64,000 bases of DNA. Source: Begonia masoniana. Taxonomy: Eukaryota; Streptophyta; Magnoliopsida; Cucurbitales; Begoniaceae. Made by a program: the position numbers and the translations under genes. Positions 1 through 12,035 of this stretch are shown one piece after another; the first letter of the stretch is position 1; each line of letters starts with the position of its first letter. The DNA lies in NCBI GenBank assembly GCA_022432975.1, contig CM039508.1, forward strand, positions 19,991,779 to 20,055,778, written 5' to 3'. The notes beneath the pieces were generated by a model. It was not told where the DNA came from, did no database searches, and worked only from the letters and a program-made list of their open reading frames with translations.

Positions 1-994
1 CCCAAACAAAAAATTTATTGTCCAAGCAATAAGTTAACCCAAAGATTTATTGTTTGAAAAGTTTAATTATTAATATTTATTTATTGCATCAACGTATCAC
101 TTACAAGTTGATAATTTATATATAGAAAACTATTTGACTTAGAAGATCATAACCATTAATTTCAAAAATCGTATTATAGTTGATTTCATGGATTCATATA
201 TGTTCTACATTTAATTTATTTTGACGAAAATAACATAAAAATTACAATTTTAGACTTATAAACAATAAAGATTATGGATTTGAGTATAACATGTTGTTAA
301 AGCATATACTGTTATGGTTTAGTTAGCTTAGTTGTAGTTATATTTTTGTTTGTACGGTTAGTTACTTTGTTCATCATTACAATTTATAGATGCTATGTAA
401 AACGTCAGTGGAGTTGTAAAACATAATAGGTTAACCCAAACAAAAGATTTATTGTCCAAGCAATCAGTTAACCCAAAGATTTATTGTTTGAAAAGTTTAA
501 TTATTAATATTTATTTATTGCATCAACGTATAACTTACAAGTTGATAATTTATCTATAGAAAACTATTTGACTTAGAAGATCATAACCATTAGTTTCAAA
601 TTCGATGACAAATTTCAAAAATCGTATTATAGTTGATTTCATGGATTCATATATGTTCTACATTTAATTTATTTTGACAAAAATAACATAACAATTATAA
701 TTTTAGACTTATAAACAATAAAGATTATGGATTTGAGTCTAACATGTTGTTAAAGCATATACTGTTATGGTTTAGTTAGCTTAGTTGTAGTTATATTTTT
801 TTTTGTACAGTTAGTTACTTTGTTCATCATTACACTTTATAGATACTATGTAAAACGTCAGTAGAGTTGTAAAATATAATAGGAAAAATCATTTTACTGA
901 GATAGTGTACTTCCTTTCTCTCATCACCACCATTCTCATTTCTTCTTCCTTTCTCCGATCACCGGCGTTACTTCCTGCCTTGCTAAATATTAAC
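1..994 (+). repeat. Copia 5' LTR remnant with a 434-bp tandem duplication
   Basis: Position 1 onward matches position 435 onward over roughly 430 bp with scattered substitutions and one short insertion near 600, so the segment is a tandem pair. The second copy runs into a pyrimidine-rich stretch (910-960) and then a primer-binding site, which places the LTR 3' end just before 996. The LTR start lies outside the window or was lost. Neither copy has obvious TG...CA ends, so this is a duplication inside one LTR and not a pair of LTRs. LTR identity rests on the adjacent PBS and gag. Confidence 0.6.
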
Positions 995-995
995 G

Positions 996-1008
996 TGGTA
1001 TCAGAGCC
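996..1008 (+). other. Primer-binding site, Copia fragment 1
   Basis: TGGTATCAGAGCC is complementary to the 3' end of plant initiator methionine tRNA, the usual primer of Copia and many Gypsy reverse transcriptases. It sits 7 bp before the gag ATG at 1015. Confidence 0.8.
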
Positions 1009-1014
1009 AAATAG

Positions 1015-1519
1015 ATGGCTTCTTCCAGCTTTGTTCCCTCCTCCCCTTTAGCGCTACCCTCTTCCCCTCTTCCTCCACTTTCATCGGTGAATCAAACGCT
1101 GACTATCAAACTAAATGCCACTAACTATTTACTCTGGAAAGCTCAACTACTCAATATAGTGATGGCCAATGGAATGGAAAATATTCTCGATGGCTCTCTC
1201 TCCCCACCTACACAGTTTCTCGACTCCTCCTCATCCCAAATCAACCCAGATTTTAGTACCTGGCAGAGATATAACCGGCTGGATCTTCTCCTCCATCTCT
1301 GAAGATTTGCTCACACAAATTGTATCGCTCACCTCCGCTAGTGACGCTTGGAACGCTTTGGCCAGAATTTTTGCTTCCTCCTCACTAGCGAAAATTACCG
1401 AGCTGCGCAGTCAGCTCCACTCTGTGTCAAAAGAAGGCATATCAGCATCTGCGTATATACAGACAATCACAAATTTGTGCAACACACTGGCAGAAATCGG
1501 CGAGCCCGTGTCTTACTAG
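1015..1519 (+). pseudogene. Copia gag fragment, frameshifted and truncated
   Basis: The ATG at 1015 opens a Ser/Pro-rich N-terminus followed by a block with LNATNYLLWKAQL, typical of the N-terminal domain of plant Copia gag (binds element RNA and forms the particle). Near 1270 the frame shifts by one base, and homology resumes in another frame with ISEDLLTQIVSLTSASDAW and the helical stretch after it, ending at 1519. No zinc knuckle, protease or polymerase follows. The shift fits one extra G near 1279. The element is a dead 5' fragment; lineage unresolved. Confidence 0.78.
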
Positions 1520-4109
1520 GATCGGATGAAATGCATGTTCACTCCAATTTTGATCTTCACTAACTACAACCAAGTCATCACGATACAATCATCAATAAAA
1601 ATAATGAAGCAACATAATTCACCTAAATTTAGAAATTTGGATGAACTTCTTACATGAAAATATTTAAATTAGATTATTCAGGAATACACATTGAATGCTA
1701 AGATTACGCATTGAATTTCTGGTAGTAGATCCATAATCAAAAAAATGTTCAAGGAGGGAGAACCGAAGCATAATGCGGATTCAAAGTACTAGTGAGGGTT
1801 ATAGATTCTTCTCCAATAATTGAGGTCTTGTTTTCATTGAAGTAGAAACAATTTTTTGTGTGGATGGTTTAAAATGGTTACTTTTCTAGGATCAAATTTC
1901 ACACACATCCATGTAGTATTAGAAGCATAAATGTTGAAATATTAAAAATTGTACAACAATTTTCTTTAACTGCTAACAATAACGACACCTTTTCCACAAT
2001 TTAATCGTTGTTATTTGTTTCAATGACACCAACAACAAACGATTTCTTACAGTTTTTTAGGAAGAACGACCATGGTAACACCATTACAAATGTCCCACAA
2101 GTTTATGGCAACGATCATTGGTACAACTATTCTGCCCGTCATGGGTGCATTTATGGGTAGACTCAAATGCACTATTGTCTTTGTGGAACCTTTTTTGAGT
2201 CATCATTGTTGCTACTTCAAAACTTCAAAACTCTCATTTTAGTATTGTACGAAGTACTTACTCTTGTTGAATTTCCAATTGGAATATTTATAAGATAGTT
2301 TTACTTATTTGTCATACGAATGAAGATATACAACATGTATAGAGAACAATAGAGCTAGAAAATAGGTAACTCTAAATTAGGAAACACAGTAACTATAAAT
2401 CAAGAAAAATAAAATATGTCACAACTCAACAATATCTAAAATTAAGAAGAGACAATCTCAATAGGACTCCATTCTTCCATTTTTTAGCAATAGTATATTG
2501 TTTCATGGAGTTAAGGTTCAAAATATAGAAAAAAAAAGTGCTTTCACTACTCAACTATTCTGTCAATTCTGTTCCACTTAATCCTTATTTCATGATCACA
2601 TATTTTTCCGAAAGTGGCGTCAAAAAACATAACTAGAGTGTCATTAAACAGTAACTTAAGGATCAAAATTTGGTGTTTCTAATATGTACACATGCGTTCA
2701 TTTTGCAAACCTTTCTGACTAATTAACTATGCTTTCCAATTATCCTTTGACTTTAAAGATGTGTATTTTATAATTAAATGTCAAATACTCTATAGTATTA
2801 GTTAAGAGTGACTTTCCCATCACATAATCCAATTTTACCTTTTTTAAACGATACATGACATAAAAGTTCTAACACACAACATCTTACCATGCAACCTCAA
2901 AGTTTAGATGGCAATAAAACTTGCTTATATCCAAAACTTGCTATTTAACTACTAGTAGCAGAGTTGCAAAGTTGAAGACCAAATAAATTATAGTTGTCAA
3001 TGGATATATCACGTATTCGTTGGATTTTTATTAATAAGAGGTGAAAACAGGCAACCAAAAAAAAAAAAAATGACACGTGATTTAATCTCTAAAAGCTTGA
3101 TGTCCAACTCGATCACCTATATTATTGTTCTATAAAATTGATACTTGGAATTATCAAAATTATCGTCCTACTTGATGTTGATTCGTTTTTTCATTTGGAA
3201 GAAAATGAGATTCTTATGTAACATCAATTAGTTCTTAGGAGGGCATCTTTGCTCTATGCAAGTTGAAGAATCTCTAGGAGTCTTCTATGTATTCTTTTTC
3301 ATTTAATAATTGCTATAATCATTTGGAATTTTGGCTGTAGTGAGAGTCCTTTTTTGTTCTATCTATCATACATTAGGGACAACAATTACATCTTTCTTTA
3401 ATCCTCATTAGTTTATTAGTGGATTTTCTTATCTTGTTTTTAGCTAATTCCATAAATTTTAGTGCAAAGTCTTTGGTTTGCAAAAACAATGTTATAATTT
3501 TCATAGTTTTTATTTTCTCAATTGAGTTTAGTAGTCAATTTTTGTCAACAAATTTAATGATCGGAGTCTTAGTTTTATTCATGTTAATATGTTCATATCA
3601 ACAAAAAACATCTAATTTTTTATAAAAATTTAATTAATCAACTTGGACCTTATTAATATTCAATGAAATCCTTGCGAATTGTTGAACCAATAAAAAATAA
3701 TTAGTCAAATGTGATGTGTTTATTAGTGTTTCCATATTTACGTGGATGTCATTATATTTACTTATGAAAATTGATTGGAAAATCATTTAAAAATAAATTA
3801 AAATCATTTAGAAATAAATTATGAATATATATATATTTTTTTAAATCAATCTCAAATAATGAAATTCGTTCAACTGACGCCCAAAACTTCTTTTGAATAA
3901 CATGAAAATAAGTTTCTTTCTTTTGTGCTTAACCAATAATGTAGGCGCTTGGAAATACCGCCAGCTCAGCGGTTGCACCAAGTATAAGATACCTGAACTC
4001 ACAGGATTCGAACCGTTTCGTGTTTTGGTTCTTTCTTTTAGACTCTTTCTCGGTAACGCAACGAAGCTCTGTAGCAGGACGGAGAAGCTTTGATTTGTGG
4101 AGGATTGCG
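1520..4109. other. Intergenic, AT-rich, upstream of YKT6
   Basis: No convincing coding region on either strand. A short poly-A run lies near 3058-3070. The last few hundred bases hold the YKT6 promoter and 5' UTR, but I see no clear TATA box to place the start site. Confidence 0.5.
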
Positions 4110-6698
4110 ATGAAGATTACAGCGTTATTGGTGTTGAAGTGCCATCCAGAAGGATCCGATCCGATTATAGTAGCGAACGCTTCTGATGTTAGCCATTTTG
4201 GCTACTTTCAGAGGTCTAGCGTCAAGGAGTTTATTGTCTTCGTCGGCCGAACCGTCGCCAAACGCACCCCTCCCGGCCAACGCCAATCTGTTCAGCATGA
4301 AGGTTCTAATTTTCGGACTAGAGTCGATTTTTCCTTTTCTTAGCTTCAAATATTGATTTCGTATTCATTTCTTCGTCGTGGGTTAGTTTTAGGGAGACGT
4401 TGTTTAGTTTCTGATCCTGTTTTTGTTTGATCGGTTCAGTGCGCTTTATTTATTTTTTATTTGATTAGTCCATTTGATATTCGTAGATTTGATTGTTCGA
4501 TTTGATAGAAGAGACAGAAGTCCGATATCCTAATCGGTATTGCCATATCCTGTATTGTAAATTAAGGATATATGTTAGGTTTCTGGCTATGCGGAATGCA
4601 AATTGTCTTGAGATTTTCTAGCAACTATCTTGTATCAGATGCATGCGGAAGTTTCGATTTGGCAGTTTTGATTATTTTGAGCTTGTACGCCATGAACCAG
4701 TAGGATTCCAAGTGAAATGTGTCATATCATGATTGTATTTCGACCTTGAGTGCTCAATCAAAGAATTTACTTTGATTAGAAAAAATTTCGTCCAAATTTT
4801 GATTTTATTGTCTCTGGAAATTGAAAATGTTTTTACGTAACCTTGCATGTATTTTGTTTCTGATAAACAGAATACATGGTACACACATACAATAGAAATG
4901 GTCTTTGTGCACTGGGCTTTATGGATGATCACTACCCAGTTCGAAGTGCATTTTCTCTGCTCAACCAGGTAATCTCAACATTCAACATATTTTTATACCG
5001 ACTCAGAATTTGTGAGGTGAGAATGACATTTGAAGAGCAGCAGTGTACAGTATACAAGGTTAAGTATAATAATCTAACGTATATACATTGTAAGTTGTGG
5101 AAGCCATAATCGTCATGTACTTTGATGTGATGAAATATTAGGACACAAATAGGAATGAACAAAAACTGAAAGCATAGAATTTACTTTTCAACACCATTCA
5201 CTTTGAAAACCATTAAAATCGTAAGGATGAAGATAACATGTTGCAGTGTGGTTGTTGGGTCTGTCTTTAAAACTCTTACTCGAGCCAGCTGCTTAGTCAT
5301 CCTTCTTACATTTCCTTCAGCAGCAGCCTTTGCTGCGCTCTGAAAATTTCATGTAGGGATCCAGATATATATAGATGAGAATTTGATCTGATTAAACATA
5401 TGGTGAACATCAACAAACTATTGATATTAAAATCATCACCACAACTTTTTTGCTCCCTAAAATAGCTTTGCTACTGTTAACAAATGCTTAAAGTCAGTTC
5501 TTTATAGGTTTTGGACGAGTACCAGAAACTTTTGGTGAGTCATGGCGAAGTGCACAGTCAGATAGCACTCAACCGTGGCCTTATTTGAATGAATCTCTGA
5601 CTAAATTCCAGGTATATCTATTATTTTAGACCTCATATGAGACCATGGAACAGCAGTTTTCACATAATACTTTTTGCTATGGAACTGCATTGATCTCCTT
5701 TTCCTTTTTAGTATTATTTTTAATTTTGAGATTTTATGCGTGATTTTTGTACTTTGGTTTCTTGATCCCTCATATGTCCAGGATCCTGCCGAGGCCGATA
5801 AGTTGTTGAAAATTCAGAGGGAGTTGGATGAAACCAAAATTATCCTTGTGAGTTTGATTTATAAGTTAGAAAAGTAGCCAGTTCTTGTTTGACTGTGCTC
5901 TGTCGTTATATTATGCAAGGCACATTATAATTTATATTTAATATGTTGTTTATTTTAGTGGAATATGTTAATGTTTGAGATCTCTCTCTCATTCTTGGAT
6001 AAGTTCACCAGACAAGGTTTTTCTTTCGTGTAGCACAAGACCATTGATAGTGTGCTTTCAAGGGGTGAGAAGTTGGACAGTCTAGTCGAGAAGAGTTCTG
6101 ATCTTAGTGCAGCATCACAGGTAAGCATTCTGTACATTACCAGTGTGAAACTATACACCAATCGGCAAAACTTTACTTATTATAGAATTGTAACCGCACT
6201 TCACCTTTAAGTTGAAAATAATTAGCTCAAAAGAAAAATTTTCACACCATTTATGAATATAAGGCAGGCGCATAAATACTTTGAGTGCATGACCAACACT
6301 TGACGTTTGGAATCTATCACACTAGTATTTGGTTAATTTTTAGATGACAAATTTAATTGTAATATTCAGGAGTATAATGTGTACAATTTGGGCACAGTTC
6401 ATTTAAACTTTGATGAAAAAATGTCATTTCCTTGAAAGAGCAAATGCGTCGTTTTGAAGTAGATTAACTTTTTACTGTACAATTGAATTTAATATGTACA
6501 TTGAAAGTGATGAATGTATTTTGAAGAAAATGAGTACTTCACATGGCGATTACACTAATTTTGAGACCTTATAGCAAACAAGTGCCGAATCAGTTGAATC
6601 ATGGATTTAAAACGTGTTGCTAATGAGAGTCTGATGCTTTGAAATAGATGTTCTACAAGCAAGCAAAAAAGACAAATCAGTGTTGCACCATACTCTAA
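4110..6698 (+). CDS. YKT6: YKT6-type R-SNARE, six exons, one 1-nt frameshift in exon 3
   Basis: YKT6 is a longin-domain R-SNARE that cycles between cytosol and membranes by lipid modification and drives fusion in ER-Golgi, endosomal and vacuolar traffic. Exons: 4110-4302, 4871-4968, 5508-5611, 5782-5847, 6034-6120, 6648-6698, all with GT-AG introns. The start reads MKITALLVLKCHPE, then a longin domain with HFGYFQRSSVKEF and YNRNGLCALGFMDDHYPV. The SNARE helix (exons 4-6) has the zero-layer Arg in SRGEKLDSLVEKSSDLS, about residue 164. The C-terminus is CCTIL, a palmitoylation plus CAAX prenylation signal. Expected length is 199 aa. In exon 3, near 5530, a run of four T where five are needed shifts the frame between YQK and GESWRSA; everything after it is otherwise intact. 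This is a sequence error or a recent disabling mutation. Family call is very secure. Confidence 0.95.
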
Positions 6699-8189
6699 GC
6701 TTGGAAGGCAACAACCGGCTACTTGGAGATGGCTTCACTAGTAATCTTATGGAAGGTGATGGATGGAAGAGGTGATTGTAATATGTTTGTCTTTGTCATT
6801 TATCATTTGTTTGCTTGGCTGAATTTTGTCCATCTTTCTAGTTGGGAAACGAAAGTGTGGCAGAAGTTTATTTAAATATAGTAGTATATTGTGCTAATTC
6901 AAAGCTCTCTGCTGCTAGGTGTCTTGCAGTGATTCTGCAATTCATATCTTCCCTCATTAATGCCAATGGAGGGTCACGATTGAAAAAGTTGGACAGCCGA
7001 TTTTAATCAAGTAATACTAATTTTGAAAACTAGACATCGTACTGCATACAATTATTTATTTAATTTGGTTTAATTAAATATTGACATCTACTACCTTTTA
7101 CTTATTTAAGCAACCAAAAATATTTTTTTGATAACATAAATTTCTTACTTTCCTTTTCATTTCTTCATCCATGTTTGTGATCCTGTTACGACCTCAAAGA
7201 CACTCATGGCAGAATAGGAAACGATCAGACTCAGAAAATTCAGAACGTCAAACTCTTAACGGCAATTAATTCACAATGTTACAACGAAAGACTTGTAAAT
7301 AACAAAAGAGGTCAAAGCCCAAACTGCTGGGTTTAAACAGAGTTCCAACATTGACATCTAGATTTGGACAACCTTTTACTCAGGGTGTGACAAAAATACC
7401 CTCCAAATATCAAAGGAAGAATGCAAGGGGATAAAGAGTCATGCACGAAATGGTCCGAGGAGGTGCTACGACTGCACTTCTCAAGTTCTTTGTCTCTCTT
7501 TAAAGATGAGCTCTCCAACTTGTTTCAAGAGAGTTCCTTACACCATTGCTGAAGGTTTTCACCTCAAGAGAAGAGTGTGGAGAAAAGAGTAATACTATTG
7601 GAGTCCACTTGCACTGACAAAAAATGGATCCAAGAACACACATTCACACTCAAATATCACTCACCAAGAAGACAGACGACACTTGAAGAGAGAGAGCTCT
7701 AAAGTTTGAATTTTTAACTTCAAAGTGTTCGTTAGTTGTTGCCCTCAACCTTAAGGATGACTTCAAAACCACCTTCAAGAAAAATTAAGGTTACAAATAT
7801 AAAAGAGAGAATATCACATGCAAAACTAACAAAAAGGAAACAAGTACTCGACTAGTTGATAAAGCCAAGTACCTAAACTAGCCTATTTTTTTGGCAATGT
7901 TGACTTCTTAATCCCAAAATGCATCCCTCTACCATCTAATACATCAAGGCCATACATATTATATTATATGGACTACAAAAAGGTGCAAGGTTCTCCACTT
8001 ATGATTTCTCCATGTACGGCCGAGTCGATGCTTTGTGATGATGGCTCGGTTTTTGAGTTACTTAGCCAACATATTGTATGCGGCCTATCTTTATCATTTG
8101 CATTAGGGATCAACTCCAAGCTATTAAAGAAAGATGTTCTATGAAACAATTAATTTGAGAGCTAAAATTTTAGTTGGTGAAATTGAAGT
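6699..8189. other. YKT6 3' region and non-coding repeat-like DNA
   Basis: The first few hundred bases should hold the YKT6 3' UTR. At about 7189 a TGTTACGACC block resembles the reverse complement of a Gypsy LTR 3' end, so 7189-8100 may be a minus-oriented LTR remnant, but no TSD or partner was found. No coding region supported. Confidence 0.35.
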
Positions 8190-8485
8190 ATTCTCTATTG
8201 TACCTGAAAAAGAATTAAGATCTCTTGCAGATTGGTGGTTCCATATTGTAAATTTAAAAGAAGAAATCCTAACATAATATCATTGTTCCAAATTCGCTAT
8301 TCATCCTAGTAACAATGGATAGGAATGAATGGTGACGTTACTAAATATGTATCAAAATGTTTAGTCTATCAGAGAGTTAAGTCAGAACATAAAAAAAAAA
8401 TACTAGGATTACTAGAACCTTTATCGGTAGTAGAGTGGAAATGGGAGCATGTGAGTATCGACGAACACATGTCGTCGCCTAGTTG
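8190..8485 (+). pseudogene. Gypsy integrase zinc-binding domain relic
   Basis: Translation in shifting frames gives recognisable integrase N-terminal pieces: HCSKFAIHPSNN, then a block like the family's KYVSKCLVYQRVKSEHK, then EPLSVVEWKWEHVS. These are the H-H-C-C zinc-binding region and the linker into the catalytic core of plant Gypsy integrases. The first Cys of the CxxC pair and several codons are lost, and stops and frameshifts are frequent. It resembles the better preserved domain at 50520-50750 but is more decayed. Confidence 0.65.
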
Positions 8486-9399
8486 GTAGAAAAAAGAAAC
8501 TCAATTTTGATAACAATATTTATCTATATTTTTAAGTGGATTCAAATGCAGGTAGTCTATTAGAAAAAAGTGTGTCATTAACTTGATAATGAGTTAATTG
8601 TAAAATTTACTATTATTAACTTGATCTTGAATAAAATTGTGGGTAGAAACTTCATCGATTAAAAATTGCACTGCCTTCCCTGCAATTGATCCTACCCTTG
8701 CATAGTTCTGGGAAGTTGTTGTCCAGCTAATGCATGTATACTTATAAAGCAAAATCCTCTTCATCTATTAACATTAAGACAAATAATTTGGATTTGCATT
8801 TATGATTTTTATTGAAATTTTCATCACAATCGTAACAAATACATTTTTCTCTTCATTCTAGCATTTTGGTTGTAGTCAACCATTTAACAAGAATGCTTGA
8901 AGATTCGACATTCAATAGCAGGGGATTCACTTTAAATGGTTGATTATACTGAACTTTTTGAGATAAATTTCTAATCTCTTGATAATTCAGCTTATCTTCC
9001 ATCAATTTAACAAAGCTAATAGCTTGGTCTAATGACTAAGGATTTAAAGCACATACCTCGTATATCACTTTGCAACCCGGATTCAAAACAGCTTTGTAAG
9101 AATAAGAAACTCCAACAATTTGATTCATTAGCATCTCGAATCTATTCTAAAAATTGAGTATCATTGTTGTTTGTGTTAGAATAGACAATTCACTTTGTAG
9201 GTCTCTGTATTTCGATAGTCCAAAGCGAGTTATCAATGCCTTTAAAAAAGCCCGCAAGTTGTTACTATTCTATTTCTACACATCCATTGAAACTATTTCA
9301 GAGCCGGTCCATCCAAATAAAACAAAGCAATATTCAGTCGCTGTAATTAAAGATGTTAGTTTATATGTATTAGCTTCAAGGTCCTTTTAGTAATTTATT
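8486..9399. other. Intergenic, no supported feature
   Basis: AT-rich sequence with only short chance ORFs on both strands. The last part (after about 9300) may already belong to the LTR that ends at 9504. Confidence 0.4.
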
Positions 9400-10310
9400 T
9401 TACTTGTTTATTAACCATAACTGTATAATTCTTTTAGGTTGTATTATTCTATTGATTTTTTATTCTTTCAATAAGATCTCCGTCTTCCTTTTTCAATTTC
9501 AACATAGGTATCAGAGTCACCCTATAAATTTGTTTGATGTTTTTGAGGGACTGTAAATCCAGTCTATAGTTCTCGCAGATCGAATTCATTTGTTTTCTCG
9601 GATTTGAAAAGAAAAGACGAGGCAAAAAGGGATTTTCATTTTTTCCAAGAGTAGCGAGTCGAGAATTGCGATTTCTCGAGTTTTAGCCGTTTGGATTATC
9701 TTGAAAAATTGACAGTTGGTTTTCAATATACTGAGGTAAATTCTGAACAATGGATATCTTCGTTGTTTTTGTTTTAAGGTTGTTCGGTTAAGGAAAAACA
9801 GGACTGCAATTTAGATCTTGTTTTATTTTCGTTTTTTCAAGAGCAGCGAGTCGAGAATTGCAATTTATCAAGTTTTAACAGTTGGATCATTTTGAAAATT
9901 TAACAGTTGGTTTACAACATACAAAGGTAGAGGTACATTCTGAACGATGAAGATCGTCTTTGGGGTTTTGTAAGGCTGTTCGATTAGGGAAAAATGAGAC
10001 TGCAATTTAGATCTTGTTTTGGAAATTGGGTTTCGTTTTGGGAGGACAGTTTGATTTGTAATCATAGCTAGTCGTAAAGAAGATTCTTTTCTGTCAATTA
10101 ATGTTCAATTGGACGGGAAAAACTATTCGTATTGGAGCTATGTTATGAAAAAAATTTTGCAGGACAAATCGATGTGGGAATATATTACTGGTACTCTCCA
10201 AACTCGTTTCTAGGTCAAACCAGTTGATCATTTCTCTGGGTTCGGGCAGAACGATGGAGAAATGAATGCAAATATTTATCGAAAAACTATGTTTCATCGA
10301 ATTTGTGAGA
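9400..10310 (+). mobile_element. Copia fragment 2: LTR end, PBS and gag start
   Basis: A pyrimidine-rich stretch ends TTTCAACA at 9504 and is followed by AGGTATCAGAGTC (9506-9518), a slightly mutated Met-tRNA primer site. After a leader of about 580 bp, 10096-10230 encodes VQLDGKNYSYWSYVMKKILQ and a following WEYITGTLQ block, the start of a Copia gag. A stop and frameshift follow, and homology is lost by 10310, where the duplicated hAT region starts. Two similar leader segments (about 9655-9750 and 9838-9950) look like a diverged duplication. The LTR start was not located. Confidence 0.65.
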
Positions 10311-12035
10311 GGGAGAAAGAGAAAGCATGAGGATTAGTGTGGTTGTTGAACAACAGCGTCGGGCCGCGTTCTTATTCCCCCCCGCTCTTCTATAAATATC
10401 ACCTTTCTCCTTTGACTTCTTTTAGTCTTTTAATTAGGGGTGGGCACGGTACAGTCCGGTTCCCGCTTGGAACCGAACCAGACTGGACATTTTGGAATTT
10501 TAAGTCCTAGAACTCGAACCGGTCCCATGAGGAACTGGTACCAAACTGGGACCGGACTGATTTTTCGGTCCGGTTCCCGGTTCGGTACCGGTTCCTACTG
10601 AATTTTTTTTAATTTTTTTTGTTTTGCTAAAATTGCAAAATGCAAAAACACTCTCAAACAGAAGCATTCATAAATCTAATTATAATAAAACCACCTTAAA
10701 CAGAAGCAATCGAAACAAATGAGAGACGTAAATAGGAATAGAAGAAGCTACAAGCAAAGAAACGAAACAGAATAAACTGGAAAGAGAGTGCCCAGGAAAA
10801 AAAGAACGAGACATAAGAGAAAGAGAGACACTGAAAATTGCAGAATCGCAGAGAACAAATGCAAACAAAATAGATGATAGACGACGCAAAATTTCGAAGA
10901 ACAAATGCAAACGACGCAAAATTCCAGAGAACAAATGCAAACAAAACAAAACCAGATGACAGACGACGCAAAATTTTGGAAAACAAATGCAACCAAACAA
11001 ACCCAGCCAAGCGTCGAACATGAACAAAAAAAGGAACAAAAATAGCAGGAAAAAACTAAAGGAACAAGAAGAGGAGAAGAGAAACTTCCCAACGACGAGT
11101 CGCAAAGCAAAATGGAAAAACGAAGGAATGAGAAGGGGAGAAGAGAGACTTACCAACGCAGAAAAAAAATGAAACCATGATCGGCAGCGAGAAAACCTCC
11201 TCACTGAGGAGAAATTGTAAAATTTATTTTAAAACAAAGAGCAGTCACCACTCCAACTCCAATTTTAAGGCTCCTGAACTTGAAGCAGAGATTGGAGAGA
11301 GAGACAAAAGTCGAAAAGGGATTCAGAGTTAGGACAACTCAGACAGTTTCAAGAGAGAGAGATGGGAGTCGGGAACTTCAGACTTCAAAGTCGGAAGGAT
11401 GAGGTTCGAGCGAGTTGTAGTCGCCAAACGGGACTCGGGACTACTCTGCTAAGAAAATTGCTGAACTGAACTAAAGCCAACAGGGAAGGGAACAATATTC
11501 AACCGACCCATCGGTCGGTATTCTTGCGGTTCATGATTCTGTGATCAACATAATTGGGACCGAAACCGCTATCTACGGTCCCATGGGTCCGGAAACCGAG
11601 AACCAAGAACCGGTCCCATAACTCAAATAACTACCCAAGAATCGGATCGAACCGACAGTCCAGTCCGGTTCTACCCACCCCTACTTTTAATATCTCCTAT
11701 TTCAACTAATTTTTATATTCTTTCAGTTCATTTAAGGTGCATTTTAATTTATTTTTTATTTATATATATTATAAAAAAATTTGAATTATTTTTTATAAGT
11801 TTCATAGATGTAGAGTTGAACAAATTCACCCTACCTACGAGCTAGGGTTGATTTTTTGGTATCAATTTTTTATTTAAAATTTATTTTAGATATTTAATTT
11901 TAATAATTATGAATGCTCACAACTATAATCTTGAAAATATTAATAATGATGTTGAACAAATTAGAGAGTTAGTTCCTGCATTTTCAATTAGACAACCATC
12001 TCCATAAGCACTACATCTTTACCTAAAAAAATGTC
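10308..12035 (+). repeat. Segmental duplication copy 1 (hAT 5' region)
   Basis: This segment recurs at 13342-15085 in the same orientation. It holds a leader with TTGTTGAACAACAG, a nested non-autonomous hAT (10435-11683), and the first codons of a decayed hAT transposase. Copy 1 is the cleaner version: its hAT termini and 8-bp TSDs are exact. Confidence 0.85.
10435..11683 (+). mobile_element. Non-autonomous hAT element 1 (1249 bp)
   Basis: The left end TAGGGGTGGGCACGG and the right end, read in reverse as TAGGGGTGGG, form a short terminal inverted repeat. An exact 8-bp duplication CTTTTAAT flanks the element (10427-10434 and 11684-11691), the hAT superfamily signature. The subterminal regions are rich in CCGGTTC/GAACCGG words on both strands, likely transposase-binding motifs. 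The core (10680-11190) is purine-rich on the plus strand with repeats such as GAACAAATGCAAAC. The 174-aa minus-strand ORF there is low-complexity and not taken as a gene. Its ends are shared with the elements at 13470 and 27173. Confidence 0.9.

Noticed and set aside
1..994. Two LTRs of a very short element
   Set aside because: The 434-bp units lack TG...CA ends and have no PBS or PPT between them; a PBS follows only the second unit.
3960..4020. tRNA-like pieces (AGCTCAGCGGTTGCA and GGATTCGAACC)
   Set aside because: The first resembles a D arm on the plus strand, the second a T arm on the minus strand. No consistent cloverleaf forms on either strand.
10680..11204. 174-codon minus-strand ORF inside hAT element 1
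   Set aside because: Phe/Ser/Leu-rich low-complexity translation of a purine-rich tract, broken in the duplicate copy and without family resemblance.
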